Shown: positions 63,257-64,000 of the stretch, piece by piece
Layout: each line of letters starts with the position of its first letter
How positions within the stretch are numbered: position 1 is the stretch's first letter
From: Mangrovactinospora gilvigrisea
Lineage (GTDB): Bacteria; Actinomycetota; Actinomycetes; Streptomycetales; Streptomycetaceae
Length of the DNA: 64,000 bases
NCBI RefSeq assembly: GCF_001879105.1
Contig: NZ_MLCF01000002.1
Location: 248,001-312,000, forward strand
Reading direction: 5' to 3'
The notes under the pieces: generated by a model
What the model saw: the letters and a program-made list of their open reading frames with translations, nothing else
Told to the model about the DNA's origin: nothing
Database searches by the model: none
Made by a program: the position numbers and the translations under genes

Positions 63257-64000
63257 TCAGACCAGTCGGGTCAGGGCGAGGACGGCGATGTCGTCGGCAT
63301 ACCGGCCGGAAGTGTGCCGGGTGAGGTCGGCCAGGAGACACCGAACGAGCTGTTCCGGCTCGTGCGCCACGGGAAGCGCGGCAAGCCGGAGTGCGGGGTC
63401 GTAGAACTCCCCGGCGCTGTTGCGGGCCTCGCTGACTCCGTCGGTGTAGAGCAGCAGTGTTGTTCCAGCAGGTAAGGCCACCTCGTCCAGCACTGGTCCA
63501 GGCGTGTCGAGGGCCATGCCCAGCGGCAGCGCCGGGACGCTGGGGTGAAGCATGCGCACACGAGGAGCACCGACCTGCGAGGGTTGGAGCAACAAGGGCG
63601 CCGGGTGCCCGCAGTTGACCAATCGGACCGTCTTTCGGTCCTTGGGGATCTCGACCAGTACGGCTGTGGTGAAGCCCTCAACCTCATCCAGGCCGGCACG
63701 GCGTCCTCCCTCGCGCCGCAAGGTGTCCTCCAGTCGAGTTGCGACCGTGCGCAGGTCGCCTTCCTCGTCGGAGATCTCACGGAACGCGCCGACCACGACT
63801 GCTACCGCCTCCGCAGCCGCGATGCCCTTGCCGCGCACGTCTCCAACGATGCAGCGCACCCCGAACGGGGTCTCCTGCACGGCGTACAGGTCGCCCCCGA
63901 TCTGGGTGTCGGTCAGCGCGGACCGGTAGCTGGCGGCCAGGCGCAGGCCGGCCAGCTCCGGCGGCGGCTGCGGCAGGACCGCGCGTTGGAGGGCGGCGGC
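63257..64000 (-). CDS. SpoIIE/PP2C-type phosphatase, N-terminus beyond the window
   Basis: The last 247 codons or so of a minus-strand gene that enters from the right edge. The SpoIIE-type phosphatase motifs are present: IGGDLYAVQE, VGDVRGKGIAAAEAV, LYTDGVSEARN and a final YADDIAVLALTRL. The sensor or membrane part, if any, lies outside the window. It is related in domain to the phosphatase at 15454-16539 but clearly diverged. It probably works in a stress or developmental partner-switch pathway. Confidence 0.9.
   Translation of the reverse strand, partial: AAALQRAVLPQPPPELAGLRLAASYRSALTDTQIGGDLYAVQETPFGVRCIVGDVRGKGIAAAEAVAVVVGAFREISDEEGDLRTVATRLEDTLRREGGRRAGLDEVEGFTTAVLVEIPKDRKTVRLVNCGHPAPLLLQPSQVGAPRVRMLHPSVPALPLGMALDTPGPVLDEVALPAGTTLLLYTDGVSEARNSAGEFYDPALRLAALPVAHEPEQLVRCLLADLTRHTSGRYADDIAVLALTRLV

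Overview
This 64 kb window is high-GC DNA with Shine-Dalgarno starts, GTG starts, TAT and lipoprotein signals, SpoIIE-type phosphatases, SHOCT proteins and ROK regulators. That fits a Streptomyces-like filamentous actinomycete. Several decayed gene copies, an IS605-type element and long gene-poor stretches suggest an accessory (arm-like) part of a chromosome; the genus cannot be fixed from sequence alone.

Region 1 (1-24.3 kb) is mainly about the cell surface. Two giant secreted repeat proteins (a partial one at the left edge and a 1,651-residue one at 16834-21789) share an N-terminal domain and a DUF11-like repeat. The complete one has eight repeats, a GEVED-type domain and an LPDTG wall-anchor signal. 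Beside it are a lectin-like secreted protein and a class F-type sortase with visible His, Cys and Arg residues. A separate surface protein (9241-10323) carries a Pro-Thr stalk and an LARTG signal. A very large sedolisin (S53) protease with a beta-propeller N-terminus is divergent from a TrmB/LuxR-like regulator. A small membrane/SHOCT gene group (10857-13283) is interrupted by an IS605-type element with intact tnpB, a likely omega-RNA hairpin and a frameshifted tnpA remnant. A membrane SpoIIE phosphatase follows; another lies at the right edge.

Region 2 (24.4-46 kb): a DUF389 membrane protein and an alkylsulfatase form one operon. Next is a five-gene minus-strand operon: a toroid-like protein, a TIM-barrel-like secreted hydrolase, a lipoprotein solute-binding protein, a DUF2264 protein and a PL8 polysaccharide lyase. 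A 2-hydroxyacid dehydrogenase and a DeoR/LacI-type regulator follow, with a perfect inverted repeat between them. Then come a DUF1254/DUF1214 protein and a GH85 endo-beta-N-acetylglucosaminidase preceded by a DasR-like (dre) palindrome.

Region 3 (46-64 kb) is transport and control: a sulfatase with its own sugar ABC importer and divergent ROK regulator; a second ROK regulator divergent from a Gfo/Idh/MocA oxidoreductase; then a second LipO-like binding protein followed by a complete Dpp/Opp-type importer. The binding proteins at 32729 and 55238 are paralogues.

Together regions 2 and 3 look like a locus for using sulfated or amino-sugar-containing glycans: outside the cell a lyase, an ENGase and other hydrolases cut the polymer, three import systems bring fragments in, a sulfatase and oxidoreductases process them, and ROK, DeoR/LacI and possibly DasR regulators respond. 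The exact glycan is not proven. At least six decayed genes (DUF1214, an unknown secreted protein, tnpA, a SHOCT fragment, DUF389, a sulfatase) lie between the intact ones, three of them related to intact genes in the same window.
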